Source: Pleurocapsales cyanobacterium LEGE 10410 (GTDB lineage: Bacteria > Cyanobacteriota > Cyanobacteriia > Cyanobacteriales > Xenococcaceae). From it: a stretch of DNA of 53,210 bases. Under the pieces are notes generated by a model that did not search any database, was not told the DNA's origin, and saw only the letters and a program-made list of their open reading frames with translations. Where the stretch lies: assembly GCA_015207195.1 (NCBI GenBank), contig JADEXJ010000025.1, positions 1 through 53,210 of the forward strand, written 5' to 3'. How positions within the stretch are numbered: the first letter of the stretch is position 1; the number at the start of each line of letters is the position of its first letter. Of the stretch, positions 33,993 through 41,942 are shown in pieces. A program made the translations under genes and the position numbers.

Positions 33993-34466
33993 ATGGAAGA
34001 TATGATGTTTGGTTTTTTATTGTTTGTATTGTTTTACGGATTCTTCGGCTGGCTGTTCTTTGTGCCTGCTGAAGCTCATGATTCTGATGCTGAATCTGCC
34101 TGGGAGATGAATCGATCTGGTGAGATTGTAGTGCGTCATCAAGATGGTCGAATCACTACCGTAGAACCCATTGAGTCTCAGCTAAAAGATTTACTATGGG
34201 ACAACACAGAAGAGGTTACAGAGACAGTGACAGTTACAGAGGTTCAGCAAAAGCCTATAGTCGAGGAATTGTTAGACGGGGTTCAGGTAGAAAATATTAC
34301 CTTGAGGAAAGCCCGTAAGATAGCGTCTCGCTTAGGGTTACGACAAAAGGTAAACGGGAAAGATCAGCCGAAAGCCTGGTTGGTCGCTCAGATTGCCAAA
34401 CGGCTTGAAACTGAGCCCCAAGTAACCGCAGCAGTGATTAAGCAGGTCTGCGATCTTGCAGCATAA
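33993..34466 (+). CDS. Membrane-anchored protein with SAP-like C terminus
   Basis: 157 residues. An N-terminal membrane helix (about residues 5-25) is followed by an acidic threonine/glutamate-rich linker and a C-terminal 55-residue helix-extended-helix segment (ITLRKARKIASRLGLR, then KAWLVAQIAKRL) resembling a SAP or Rho-N domain, which usually binds nucleic acid. A membrane-tethered DNA-binding protein is inferred. It faces the NERD-nuclease gene across a 39-base gap. Confidence 0.68.
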   Translation: MEDMMFGFLLFVLFYGFFGWLFFVPAEAHDSDAESAWEMNRSGEIVVRHQDGRITTVEPIESQLKDLLWDNTEEVTETVTVTEVQQKPIVEELLDGVQVENITLRKARKIASRLGLRQKVNGKDQPKAWLVAQIAKRLETEPQVTAAVIKQVCDLAA

Positions 34467-34476
34467 GGTTTTTTTT

Positions 34477-34504
34477 GAAAGGGAATTACTTTCTGTTCCC
34501 TTTC
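34477..34504. repeat. Hairpin between convergent genes
   Basis: GAAAGGGAA pairs perfectly with TTCCCTTTC over a 10-base loop. The T-run lies before, not after, the stem on the + strand, so it is not a canonical terminator in either direction, though it could pause or protect 3' ends. Confidence 0.6.
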
Positions 34505-34505
34505 C

Positions 34506-35171
34506 TTATCCTTCTAATTTCAGAAGCGATGCTACCAACTGTCTGACCGACACCACTACTACACCGCGAGGATTTCTTTCACCTGTTTCGTATTCAACCC
34601 AGCCTTCGGTAAAGCAGAGCAATGGATTAACCCAGCGTAAATTATCTCGCTGTTTAAGGTTGACCGCCTGCGCCAGTATTCCTTTTAGAAAATCTTTTTC
34701 AAACTGATATATGGTATCTCCATATCTTCTATATACCCCATCGCTAGTCACCAGCTTTGTCCCTTTGTGGGATTTGACATCGATAATGTAGGTCTTTCCC
34801 GCAGGCGAAAGGGCTACAATGTCGATATCCCAGTTGGCAGCAAGCTTCTCGTTGTATCGAAACTGCCAACCTAATGGCACAAGTTCTGATTCAACCAGAG
34901 TAAATATATCTTCTTCTGCCGTTGCCCCCTGATGGGCGTTTTTCGCCGATTGTGCTTCTTTTTTCCCAGAAGCGATCGCTCCTACCAGCGTACAGAGGGT
35001 AATGCCTTTAAGAACGGTATTAATATCTCGATTCAGCCAGTAAATCGCATAGAGCATATAGAGGATAAGCCCAACGAAGATTACAGCACACCAGAGAAAC
35101 AGATTTGCACCTGTCTGGCGATAGTCGCCAAGGGCTCTAATTGCGCTAATACTTTGCTGTTGCTTGTTCAT
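34506..35171 (-). CDS. Membrane protein with NERD-type nuclease domain
   Basis: 221 residues. Two hydrophobic helices (about 25-50 and 55-70) precede a NERD/PD-(D/E)XK-like domain with WDIDIVAL, then YIIDVKSHKG: an acidic residue, a second acidic residue and a lysine in the usual spacing. The ATG overlaps the stop of the coupling ATPase (ATGA), so the two are made together. A nuclease tethered beside a DNA-pumping ATPase may process or police transferred DNA. That link is inference. Confidence 0.78.
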   Translation of the reverse strand: MNKQQQSISAIRALGDYRQTGANLFLWCAVIFVGLILYMLYAIYWLNRDINTVLKGITLCTLVGAIASGKKEAQSAKNAHQGATAEEDIFTLVESELVPLGWQFRYNEKLAANWDIDIVALSPAGKTYIIDVKSHKGTKLVTSDGVYRRYGDTIYQFEKDFLKGILAQAVNLKQRDNLRWVNPLLCFTEGWVEYETGERNPRGVVVVSVRQLVASLLKLEG

Positions 35172-36652
35172 TGTCTCAGTGTCGGATACAAAAACCGTAT
35201 CGGTACGGCATACCTGTCATAACGCAGATAGCCCGATAATTTGGGCAGGTTTTGAATTTCATTGGGATACACCAAATAGTCAGTCCGCTTATCGGTTCTC
35301 ACACTCACCGATTCCTTTCCATTGCCAGTAAAGCTTAAAGGAGAGGTAAACGATTCCACCTCCCGTTCCCTTTCTGGCATACCAATATTTTTTGCTGCCC
35401 AGTCAGCAGCAGCATACTCGTTACTTCTGAGGAAAATACGGGTTGAAGGTGCTGACATCAAGGTTTCAGCGTCTCTACCGTAGAGTTGCTCGATTTGAGC
35501 CCTGCCCTGGAAACCAAGCACAAAGCGCATATTATATTTCCGTCCTTCGTGAAGTGCGGTTTTCAGCGACGGTAACTTCTGGAGTGACGGAAGCTCATCG
35601 ACAAAGCACCAGGTCGGTGTCCCCCCCTTTTGTTCCATCAATCTGAAAAATCCTGTATCCAGCCATGCGGAAAGAATTGGACGTAACCCTTCTCGTTCCC
35701 CTACTCCCTTTGTCCCCAGAAAGAGCGATGATGAGCCATTCCTGCTCCACTCGGTAAAAGAAAACTTCGGACGACCATCAGCAGCAGGAAGTAGTTTCAA
35801 GGCATCAGAAATCATCACCAGTGAGGCAAGTACCCCCGAACGCTGCCCGTGAGCATTTTTATCAATCATGACCTCAAGCTCAGAGTCAGCGATAATATCA
35901 AAAATCATTTCCTGATCTGCCATCCATCGCACCAGAGTCTCTGTGCCCTTCCCCTGTTTTTTAAGTTCCAGGAACAGTCGTGCCAGAATTCGCCGTGGGG
36001 CATCCTGCCAGAATTCCGTTCTGCCCTCAACGGGATCGGGAATAAAACTTTTTGCCAGGGACGCTGCATCAAGCGGGTTTCTGATCTCGGCAGCAATATC
36101 CCAGTAGGGGCAGTTGTCTTCCAATGGGTGCAGCAGAAGATCTCCCTCCTGCTGCTTGCCATGATGTTGCCAAAATTCCATAGAAGGGTCATAGACGACG
36201 AGGCGATCGGTGGGTCTTTCAGCAATTTGAAGCAGTAGGGTATGTTGCAGGGCTGATTTTCCTGTTCCAGAATCTCCAGCTATCAACATATGTACTGGTT
36301 CATCACTTTTACGGATGCGAAGCGGTACGGTAGTTGCTCCACCAGGCATTACCCGCAGATACCAGGGCTTTTCTTCGACACAGGGAATAAAGACCCCATC
36401 ACCGTTGACGGCACGATTAAACTCTTTTGGTGTGAGCATTCGAGTGCCTTTGGTGACTCGTTCCTGCTGTTTCTGGTTACGGACATAGAGCAGTAGGGCA
36501 AAGCAAAGGGCAGTTGTCCCACCCATGCGAAAAAAAAGGGAAGTATGCACTCCGAGCGGTGTAATCATCTGGTGATACGAGATGAATATGAGAAAGGTGA
36601 CTCCAAGAGCTGTGACCGCAAGGTGTCCTGTTCTTTTAAGGCTGTAATACAT
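35168..36652 (-). CDS. VirD4/TraD-type coupling protein, second copy
   Basis: 494 residues with two N-terminal membrane helices (about 10-27 and 40-56), Walker A GDSGTGKS at 126-133, Walker B in TWCFVDELPSL, and the glutamine motif in LGFQGRAQIEQLYG. These mark the type IV coupling protein family (TrwB/TraD AAD-binding domain), hexameric inner-membrane ATPases that deliver relaxase-bound DNA to a secretion channel. No channel genes are present in the window. It is coupled to the NERD nuclease downstream. Confidence 0.9.
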   Translation of the reverse strand: MYYSLKRTGHLAVTALGVTFLIFISYHQMITPLGVHTSLFFRMGGTTALCFALLLYVRNQKQQERVTKGTRMLTPKEFNRAVNGDGVFIPCVEEKPWYLRVMPGGATTVPLRIRKSDEPVHMLIAGDSGTGKSALQHTLLLQIAERPTDRLVVYDPSMEFWQHHGKQQEGDLLLHPLEDNCPYWDIAAEIRNPLDAASLAKSFIPDPVEGRTEFWQDAPRRILARLFLELKKQGKGTETLVRWMADQEMIFDIIADSELEVMIDKNAHGQRSGVLASLVMISDALKLLPAADGRPKFSFTEWSRNGSSSLFLGTKGVGEREGLRPILSAWLDTGFFRLMEQKGGTPTWCFVDELPSLQKLPSLKTALHEGRKYNMRFVLGFQGRAQIEQLYGRDAETLMSAPSTRIFLRSNEYAAADWAAKNIGMPEREREVESFTSPLSFTGNGKESVSVRTDKRTDYLVYPNEIQNLPKLSGYLRYDRYAVPIRFLYPTLRQ

Positions 36653-36875
36653 ATCTTCTCTATCACAAAGAAATTAGCAAGAAGCAGGGTTCTGGAATTT
36701 CTGGACTGGAGGAAACAATTGCCTTTCCTCGTGTACTGCTTATTAGTTACTGTTATTGGTCAAATCTGCTCGTTCCGTGCATAGAACGATTGAAAACACC
36801 TTGTAAGACGTGAAAGGAAGGGACTTAATCCATGTTTTGACCATGAACCCAGTGTTTTTGGTTTGAGAAGTTACC

Positions 36876-37169
36876 ATGAGCGAGAAAATTCAAAAAACTG
36901 AGACCAAAGTTCGGAGTATAGAAGAGAAAATCCGTAAACTGGATTTACAACTCGCACGCGAGAAATCGAGGCTGAAAGAACAAAAGCGAAAAGCGCGAAC
37001 CAAAAAACTTATAGAAATTGGTGGTCTTACTGAAATTGCTGGCATCAGTAATGTGGACAAGGCTGCGCTCTTAGGGGCAATGGTTCAGATGAAGGAGCTC
37101 TTAGAAGACAAACAAACGTTTAATATGTTCAGAAAAAAAGGGGAAGAACTTTTATCAAAGCGCAAATGA
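36876..37169 (+). CDS. Small TraD/MobC-like relaxosome protein
   Basis: 97 residues: an N-terminal coiled coil (about 1-45) and the conserved segment KARTKKLIEIGGLTEIAGI followed by ALLGAMVQMKELL, typical of the small TraD family found next to MobA/MobL relaxases (not the coupling protein also named TraD). Such proteins help the relaxase open oriT. It is divergent from the coupling ATPase and ends 11 bases from the rep gene. The 220-base gap upstream holds no obvious hairpin. Confidence 0.78.
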   Translation: MSEKIQKTETKVRSIEEKIRKLDLQLAREKSRLKEQKRKARTKKLIEIGGLTEIAGISNVDKAALLGAMVQMKELLEDKQTFNMFRKKGEELLSKRK

Positions 37170-37180
37170 CCTCCTAAGTC

Positions 37181-38614
37181 TTACGATAGGATTTGTTGTA
37201 TTTGAGTTTCATCGAGATTTTTTTCTTTCTCTAACCACCAACGAAAGAGCGCATCTCTTCTAATACTTTCTCCTGCTATCGTATCCCGTTTTTCATTGAA
37301 ATACACTCGCATTATTACGGGAATATTTCTCACTATTGATTCCTCTATGGCTTCTGTTTCTTCTTTTGGAAGTATCGCAAAATATTCTTCACACTCATTT
37401 TGATATGCTTCTTTTCGTATTTTTAACTTGTTTTGAGAATCAACTTTTATTTGATTATGTTTACCATCTATTATTTCTTTTTCTTTCTTCTGATTTAGTA
37501 TCGCTGCTGCACGGGCTTTATGCTTAAAGAGTCCACCAAAAAAATCAGGCTTGGTATCAAAATGACAAATTATGGAAACGACTTCTTTAGCTATTTCCAG
37601 TGAGTCAAATCCTTGGATGAAAGCTTCTGCTTTCGATAATTCTTCTGAAGTCAAATGCTGTGGATCTATAGCTGTATTATTTCTTACCTTCTCAAAATAA
37701 GTGATTATTTCTACAGCCTCTGATAAGTTTGATAGTTGATTTTTTTGATGTTCTGATTCGCTATCAACTGTAGACCGTTGGAAATCTTCTTGTACCCTTT
37801 GTTGAGGAGTCGTCCCAACTTTTTCAACGTCGAAGCGAATTTCTTTAACTGCTCCCCCCCTACCTCGCCGATAAAGCTCATAGGAAACTGTAAAGCCTGT
37901 TAAGTGGCACAGTTGATTTAACTCGTCCACGGCTGGATCAATAACGCTTTGCTTCAAAGTACCGAATCTTTTCCACGCACTGCTTTTCTTCTCACTATAA
38001 GGAACTTTCAACCACTCCTTAAAATCTACAACAGTCATCATTGTGCTGTTCTTATACTTCATTTCAGCATAGGGTACTAATATCTGATAGAGAGCTATCG
38101 AATACTTACTCCTCATTTCGAGGATTAGGTTAATTTTTAAAACAGCAAATAATTTAGGATTGAGCAGTATAGGGACAAGCTGATCGGGAAACCTGAAACG
38201 AAATATACTTTTGTTTTTAAAAAACTCCTCTTCCATCTGTATTAAGGCGGTAACTCCTCGAAATCGCCTATCTCCCTCGCTTCGCTGATAATCCACAACA
38301 AATGAAGCGATTCGGGTAAAGCTTTCCCAGAGCAAGTTGATATCTTTTGTTCCTGAATGTTCAGAAAATATTGATAATAGCTTTTGTCCTTCTATTTCAT
38401 GCCAAAGACCTTTTCCTGATAGCTCAGTCAAATCACGGTAAGATAAAAACAACAATGTCGCGAGCATCTTGTAATCGATAGCTTTCATTGTTGAGTTTCT
38501 TATCTTGGCTTGATCGAGGGAATGAATACGTTTAATCCTGGTGTAAGCCATTTGCTGCGGTAGAGGATAGGTCGCATTCTTACCTTCTATAGATCCATGA
38601 GGCTGAAGATTCAT
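37181..38614 (-). CDS. Rep_3-type replication initiator
   Basis: 477 residues, longer than the usual 250-350. The two winged-helix domains are recognisable: FRFPDQLVPILLNP, then SKYSIALYQILVPYA in the first (about 130-190), and LKVPYSEKKSSAWKRFGTLKQ, then IDPAVDELN in the second (about 195-240). The C-terminal 200 residues are charged and helical. Such initiators bind iterons directly; a large iteron array lies immediately upstream (38691-39040). This is the main plasmid replicon. Confidence 0.9.
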   Translation of the reverse strand: MNLQPHGSIEGKNATYPLPQQMAYTRIKRIHSLDQAKIRNSTMKAIDYKMLATLLFLSYRDLTELSGKGLWHEIEGQKLLSIFSEHSGTKDINLLWESFTRIASFVVDYQRSEGDRRFRGVTALIQMEEEFFKNKSIFRFRFPDQLVPILLNPKLFAVLKINLILEMRSKYSIALYQILVPYAEMKYKNSTMMTVVDFKEWLKVPYSEKKSSAWKRFGTLKQSVIDPAVDELNQLCHLTGFTVSYELYRRGRGGAVKEIRFDVEKVGTTPQQRVQEDFQRSTVDSESEHQKNQLSNLSEAVEIITYFEKVRNNTAIDPQHLTSEELSKAEAFIQGFDSLEIAKEVVSIICHFDTKPDFFGGLFKHKARAAAILNQKKEKEIIDGKHNQIKVDSQNKLKIRKEAYQNECEEYFAILPKEETEAIEESIVRNIPVIMRVYFNEKRDTIAGESIRRDALFRWWLEKEKNLDETQIQQILS

Positions 38615-38690
38615 GATTATCGTTCTCGCAAATAGTCAGTTAGATCCTTCAAGGATTAAGCTTAATACGAGCCATAAGTCGCAACGTTTG

Positions 38691-38797
38691 CCCTCAAACA
38701 CTTCATTCTTTTTTAAAAACTACCTGCTCACAAGCGAAGTGTAAAGTGTAAAAAACCCTCAAAGACTTAACTCTTTCCCTTAAATACTTCACAAATA
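38691..38797. repeat. Degenerate iterons next to rep
   Basis: Three copies of the 21-bp unit found at 38936-39040: 38691-38711 with one change, 38756-38776 with several, and 38777-38797 with a diverged end. Between them lies an inverted partial copy (GAAGTGTAAAGTGT). They sit closest to the rep start, where initiator would also repress its own gene. Confidence 0.78.
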
Positions 38798-38935
38798 AAA
38801 CTTAGTATTTTCTGGATACTCAGATTCAACGAATTTTACTAAAACTGAAAAAGGCTATGCTCTTGATTTAACTAATGATTTTGTTTTGTAGGACATAAAG
38901 GGAACGTCCAGATTAAAGATGTAAGTAAAAAACCC

Positions 38936-39040
38936 CTTAAACACTTCATTCTTTCCCTTAAACACTTCATTCTTTCCCTTAAACACTTCACTCTTTCCCT
39001 TAAACACTTCATTCTTTCCCTTAAACACTTCATTCTTTCT
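38936..39040. repeat. Iteron array, origin of replication
   Basis: Five head-to-tail copies of a 21-bp unit (CCCTTAAACACTTCATTC plus TTT) at 38936, 38957, 38978, 38999 and 39020; only the third differs, by one base. The 21-bp period puts each copy on the same face of the helix, as for iterons bound by Rep_3 proteins. The surrounding gap 38615-39371 carries no genes and is the origin. Confidence 0.93.
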
Positions 39041-39077
39041 CGGTAAGCTACTGTTTTTATTAACTAAATAGCCCCTG

Positions 39078-39104
39078 ACACTTAAGACACTTAAGACACT
39101 TAAG
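39078..39104. repeat. Three tandem 9-mers in the origin
   Basis: ACACTTAAG repeated three times without interruption. The ACACTT core is shared with the 21-bp iterons, so this may be a second initiator-binding patch or the melting element. An unrelated perfect hairpin (ATAGCCTTC-A-GAAGGCTAT) follows at 39294-39312. Confidence 0.8.
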
Positions 39105-39293
39105 ACACACACAAGGAATGAAGCCTAAAAATGACTACGTGAGTCTCTATATCAAAATTATGGTGTGTGTTATTGGAATGGAGAGAAAGGAATAGATACT
39201 CATGAGTATAGTGGGACTTCTGCCAAACCAAATATAAGCCTCCTAAGCAGCTTTTTTACCCAAACCCTAACCTACCCCTAGCCAACAGATAAA

Positions 39294-39312
39294 ATAGCCT
39301 TCAGAAGGCTAT
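39294..39312. repeat. Perfect hairpin between origin and partition genes
   Basis: ATAGCCTTC and GAAGGCTAT are exact complements around a single A. No T-run follows. It could be a protein-binding palindrome or mark the edge of the origin. Confidence 0.65.
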
Positions 39313-39371
39313 TACGAGGCTTTTGAAGATACTAATCTAGGTAGGTTCGAGTTGGATTTGTCGAAATAGGC

Positions 39372-39641
39372 TTAAACACCTTCAGTTTCCTCTAAGAACT
39401 CATCAACCAGACGTAACATCAACTGTTTGATAGTCATGCCTTTTTTTAGGGCTTCAAGCTTAATTGCTTGGTGCTTCTCCCCGTCTATCTCAAAAGTAAT
39501 TCTTTTAATTTGACCTTGGAGAGGCGAAGGTTTGGGGATTTCCTTTTCCGCTCTTTCTTCTACCCATTGGTTAGCTTCTTCTGTCATTGACTCAAAGTTT
39601 TTACCTGAAGGTTTTAAGGTCAATTTCGAGTCTTTAGCCAT
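39372..39641 (-). CDS. Small partition partner or ribbon-helix-helix repressor
   Basis: 89 residues with a charged, proline-containing N-terminal half and a C-terminal ribbon-helix-helix-like segment (IKRITFEIDGEKHQAIKLEALKKGM, about 44-68). It lies 141 bases after parA on the same strand, and the gap holds two large palindromes that it probably binds. This resembles type Ib partition, in which a small ribbon-helix-helix protein replaces ParB. Confidence 0.78.
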   Translation of the reverse strand: MAKDSKLTLKPSGKNFESMTEEANQWVEERAEKEIPKPSPLQGQIKRITFEIDGEKHQAIKLEALKKGMTIKQLMLRLVDEFLEETEGV

Positions 39642-39674
39642 AGTTTGTCACCACTTACAAATTTACTTACATAC

Positions 39675-39702
39675 AAACTTACAAATGTATATTTGTAAGT
39701 TT
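39675..39702. repeat. Centromere/operator palindrome 1
   Basis: AAACTTACAAAT (39675-39686) and ATTTGTAAGTTT (39691-39702) are exact inverted copies around GTAT. Shares the half-site ACTTACAAA with the palindrome at 39747-39780. Confidence 0.85.
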
Positions 39703-39746
39703 ACTTGATGTCGCTCATACATGGCAAATATAAAGAACTTTTTTTG

Positions 39747-39780
39747 TTTGTAAGTTTGTAAATACATACAAACTTACAAA
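39747..39780. repeat. Centromere/operator palindrome 2
   Basis: TTTGTAAGTTTGTA (39747-39760) and TACAAACTTACAAA (39767-39780) are exact inverted copies around AATACA. It ends three bases from the parA stop. Together with palindrome 1 it forms the likely parS site. Confidence 0.85.
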
Positions 39781-39782
39781 TG

Positions 39783-40442
39783 CTATATACAAGTCTTTAG
39801 TAGTTCCGCAGCAAATTGTTCGATTTCTTTGGTGGCTGTTTGATTCGATCCAGTTTCTAGAGCAGTGCGCCCGTCTTTCAAGCATTCAGCGTAAACAATT
39901 CTCTGATGGATAATCGAATCAAGAATAGGTAACTGATGCTCTTTAAGAAGGTTGATCGTTTCATCTCCAATATTGGTATTGATTATTTTGCGACTAATAA
40001 CAATTGCAGATTCTATAGAAGGCTTATAAATGGAAGCCTCTTTCACTAAATCAAGAATTTCGTTTGATGCCCAGATGTCTAAAGGGGAAGGTTGAATAGG
40101 TATCAGCACTAAATCGGAGGCAAGAATAGCCGATCTAGTGAGATCTGTAACTCGTGGAGCTCCATCAATGACAACATAATCATATTCACTAGCTAATTTT
40201 GGAAGCTCTTTGTGAATAATAGGGCGATCTAAACCTACGAGTCCAAAAGGGCAATCTTCAACTCTTGCGCTTAACCAGTCTCGTGCTGATCCTTGAGGAT
40301 CTCCGTCTATCAATAAGACCTTATGTCCTTTATTGGATAAGGCAGATGCAAGGTGCAGAGAAATTGTTGTTTTCCCAGATCCCCCTTTTTGGTTAAGCAC
40401 TCCGAAGACCCTTGGCTTTTTATTAGTAACTTTTTTATTCAA
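39783..40442 (-). CDS. parA: ParA partition ATPase
   Basis: 219 residues, the small ParA (type Ib) size. Deviant Walker A KGGSGKTT at residues 19-26, LLIDGDPQGSA as switch, and YVVIDGAPR as the third motif. The start is a TTG at 40442 behind GAGGGG; no ATG or GTG is available in frame. It positions plasmid copies along the nucleoid with its small partner. Repeats upstream (40460-40545) suggest self-regulation. Confidence 0.93.
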   Translation of the reverse strand: MNKKVTNKKPRVFGVLNQKGGSGKTTISLHLASALSNKGHKVLLIDGDPQGSARDWLSARVEDCPFGLVGLDRPIIHKELPKLASEYDYVVIDGAPRVTDLTRSAILASDLVLIPIQPSPLDIWASNEILDLVKEASIYKPSIESAIVISRKIINTNIGDETINLLKEHQLPILDSIIHQRIVYAECLKDGRTALETGSNQTATKEIEQFAAELLKTCI

Positions 40443-40459
40443 ATTCCCCTCACTATGTA

Positions 40460-40545
40460 AAAAATTACAAATGTAAAAACATACATATCTACAAATATTT
40501 TAGTTTTCATACTAACAAACTTTTGTATTTACAAACATACGTAGT
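40460..40545. promoter_or_regulatory. Repeats upstream of parA
   Basis: Several diverged half-sites like those in the downstream palindromes (TTACAAATGTAAA, CTACAAATA, TTACAAACATA) lie just upstream of parA. They suit operator sites for the partition protein. Confidence 0.55.
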
Positions 40546-40554
40546 AATTTCTAT

Positions 40555-40655
40555 TTTGAGCACAAGCGCGATTCCGCGTTTCTTGAGCACGCCCTGCGGG
40601 CTTTTCCTCCCCCACGGGTCAGAAAGCTCAAGAAACGAATCGCTTCGGAGCACAC
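40555..40655. other. Candidate oriT of the MobA/MobL relaxase
   Basis: A near-perfect inverted repeat: GCGATTC plus GTTTCTTGAGC (40568-40588, with CGC inserted) pairs with GCTCAAGAAACGAATCGC at 40626-40643. Immediately after the left arm lies GAGCACGCCCT (40585-40595), close to the MOBQ nic core (GTGCGCCCT) of RSF1010-type plasmids, followed by a small GCCC-TGC-GGGC hairpin. GAGCAC recurs near 40558 and 40649. It lies about 60 bases upstream of the relaxase gene. A hairpin next to a nic-like core is the expected MOBQ oriT plan. Confidence 0.72.
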
Positions 40656-40712
40656 TCCACATCCTCGAAACCAAGAAGAATCATTTCCAATTTAACTGCC
40701 GATGTACTTGGT

Positions 40713-41939
40713 ATGGCAATACCACATTTTTCATTAAAGAACGGCTCACGCGCTAAAGGGAAAAGTGCAGGAGCACATTTCAGCTACCTTGTCAGGGAAG
40801 GGCGGTATGAAAAAACGCACCACGATCTTGAGTACATTCGTCACGAGAACTATCCAGAATGGGCACAGAAAAATCCGATCGCTTTCTGGAACGCTGCGGA
40901 TTTGTACGAGCGTGTAAACGGTAGAACCTATACTGAATGCGAAATTGCCCTACCTCGGTCGCTCAATAAAAGCGATCGAGTTGAGCTTTTAAAGGATTTT
41001 CTTGATGAAGTATTTCATACTCACTTTCCCTACACGGCAGTTATCCATAACCCGATAGCACTCGACGGAAAACCAAACCCTCATGCCCATGTGATGTTTT
41101 CTGAACGAGCCTTCGATGGAGTAGAGCGACCACCAGAGACGTTTTTTAGTAGAGCAAATAAAAAGCATCCTGAGAAGGGCGGGGCTGCCAAAGACAGGGA
41201 CTGGAGTAAGCGAACAAAAGTAGCTGAACTCAGGCAGAGCTGGCAGCTTTTAACCAATGAAGCCCTGGAGAGGGCTGGAAAACGAGAACGGGTCGATCTG
41301 CGAAGCTTAAAGGCACAAGGCATAGACCGACCCCCAGAGCCAAAGTTAGGACAATCTCGCACGGCAATGTACCGTAAGGGGATAGTGACTGAGGCTGCCC
41401 AGGAAGTAATGCAGATTAGACTGATTGCTTCGCACCAAAAGGAGCGAGCCCAGGTAAGGCGGGAGCTTGGCAGAGCCAAGATTGCCCAGTACAAGGAGAA
41501 GCGAAAGGAGAGAACGGTAGAGGTATCAGCCACTGAAGTGCTCAAAATGGTAAAAAAAGTCAAAAGAGAGCTTTATGAAAAGCTCGATCGCAATGAGAAA
41601 TCACAATACGAACTGGGCGGGTTTAAAAGCAGGGGAGTACAGGAAATAAGATTTCACAATACCAATGACTCATTTACCTTACAGCGACGAGCAGGGCTTA
41701 CCACCAGACATACTCAGTACGAACACGAGCTTAAAGACCTCAAGAAGTATGAAAAAGAGCTGCTTTTAGTGGGCGATATGACCCTTGAAGTGCGGGAGAA
41801 AGGGAACTGGACTGAGAAGTCTGCGATTGCAGACCCGCAGGAGTTCGATCGAAGCGTGGGGAGAGCCCAGGAGAAACAGCGTGAGCAGTCGATGGGGCAG
41901 GAGAGAGGGCTAAGTCGCACTCTTTCAAAAGAAGAGTAG
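40713..41939 (+). CDS. MobA/MobL-family relaxase, full length
   Basis: 408 residues. The N-terminal relaxase domain has AIPHFSLKNGSRAKGKSAG, a histidine at 112, and the metal motif NPHAHVMFSE (124-126). A helical, highly charged C-terminal half (about 200-400) is typical of this family. It nicks one strand at oriT and stays bound to the 5' end during transfer. The candidate oriT lies just upstream, and a small TraD-like partner is encoded at 36876-37169. It shares only the domain with the relaxase at 6759-7535. Confidence 0.92.
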   Translation: MAIPHFSLKNGSRAKGKSAGAHFSYLVREGRYEKTHHDLEYIRHENYPEWAQKNPIAFWNAADLYERVNGRTYTECEIALPRSLNKSDRVELLKDFLDEVFHTHFPYTAVIHNPIALDGKPNPHAHVMFSERAFDGVERPPETFFSRANKKHPEKGGAAKDRDWSKRTKVAELRQSWQLLTNEALERAGKRERVDLRSLKAQGIDRPPEPKLGQSRTAMYRKGIVTEAAQEVMQIRLIASHQKERAQVRRELGRAKIAQYKEKRKERTVEVSATEVLKMVKKVKRELYEKLDRNEKSQYELGGFKSRGVQEIRFHNTNDSFTLQRRAGLTTRHTQYEHELKDLKKYEKELLLVGDMTLEVREKGNWTEKSAIADPQEFDRSVGRAQEKQREQSMGQERGLSRTLSKEE

Positions 41940-41942
41940 GTT

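Noticed and set aside
34477-34504. Rho-independent terminator between convergent genes
   Set aside because: The T-run precedes the stem on the + strand and no T-run follows on either strand, so it is listed only as a hairpin.
38936-39040. CRISPR array
   Set aside because: The repeats are directly adjacent with no spacers; they are iterons.
38855-39112. 85-residue minus-strand frame with a repeated seven-residue unit (KNEVFKG)
   Set aside because: It is the 21-bp iteron array read as codons; no ribosome site and no family resemblance.
40523-40756. 77-residue + strand frame before the relaxase
   Set aside because: It covers the oriT inverted repeat and overlaps the relaxase start; better explained as oriT.
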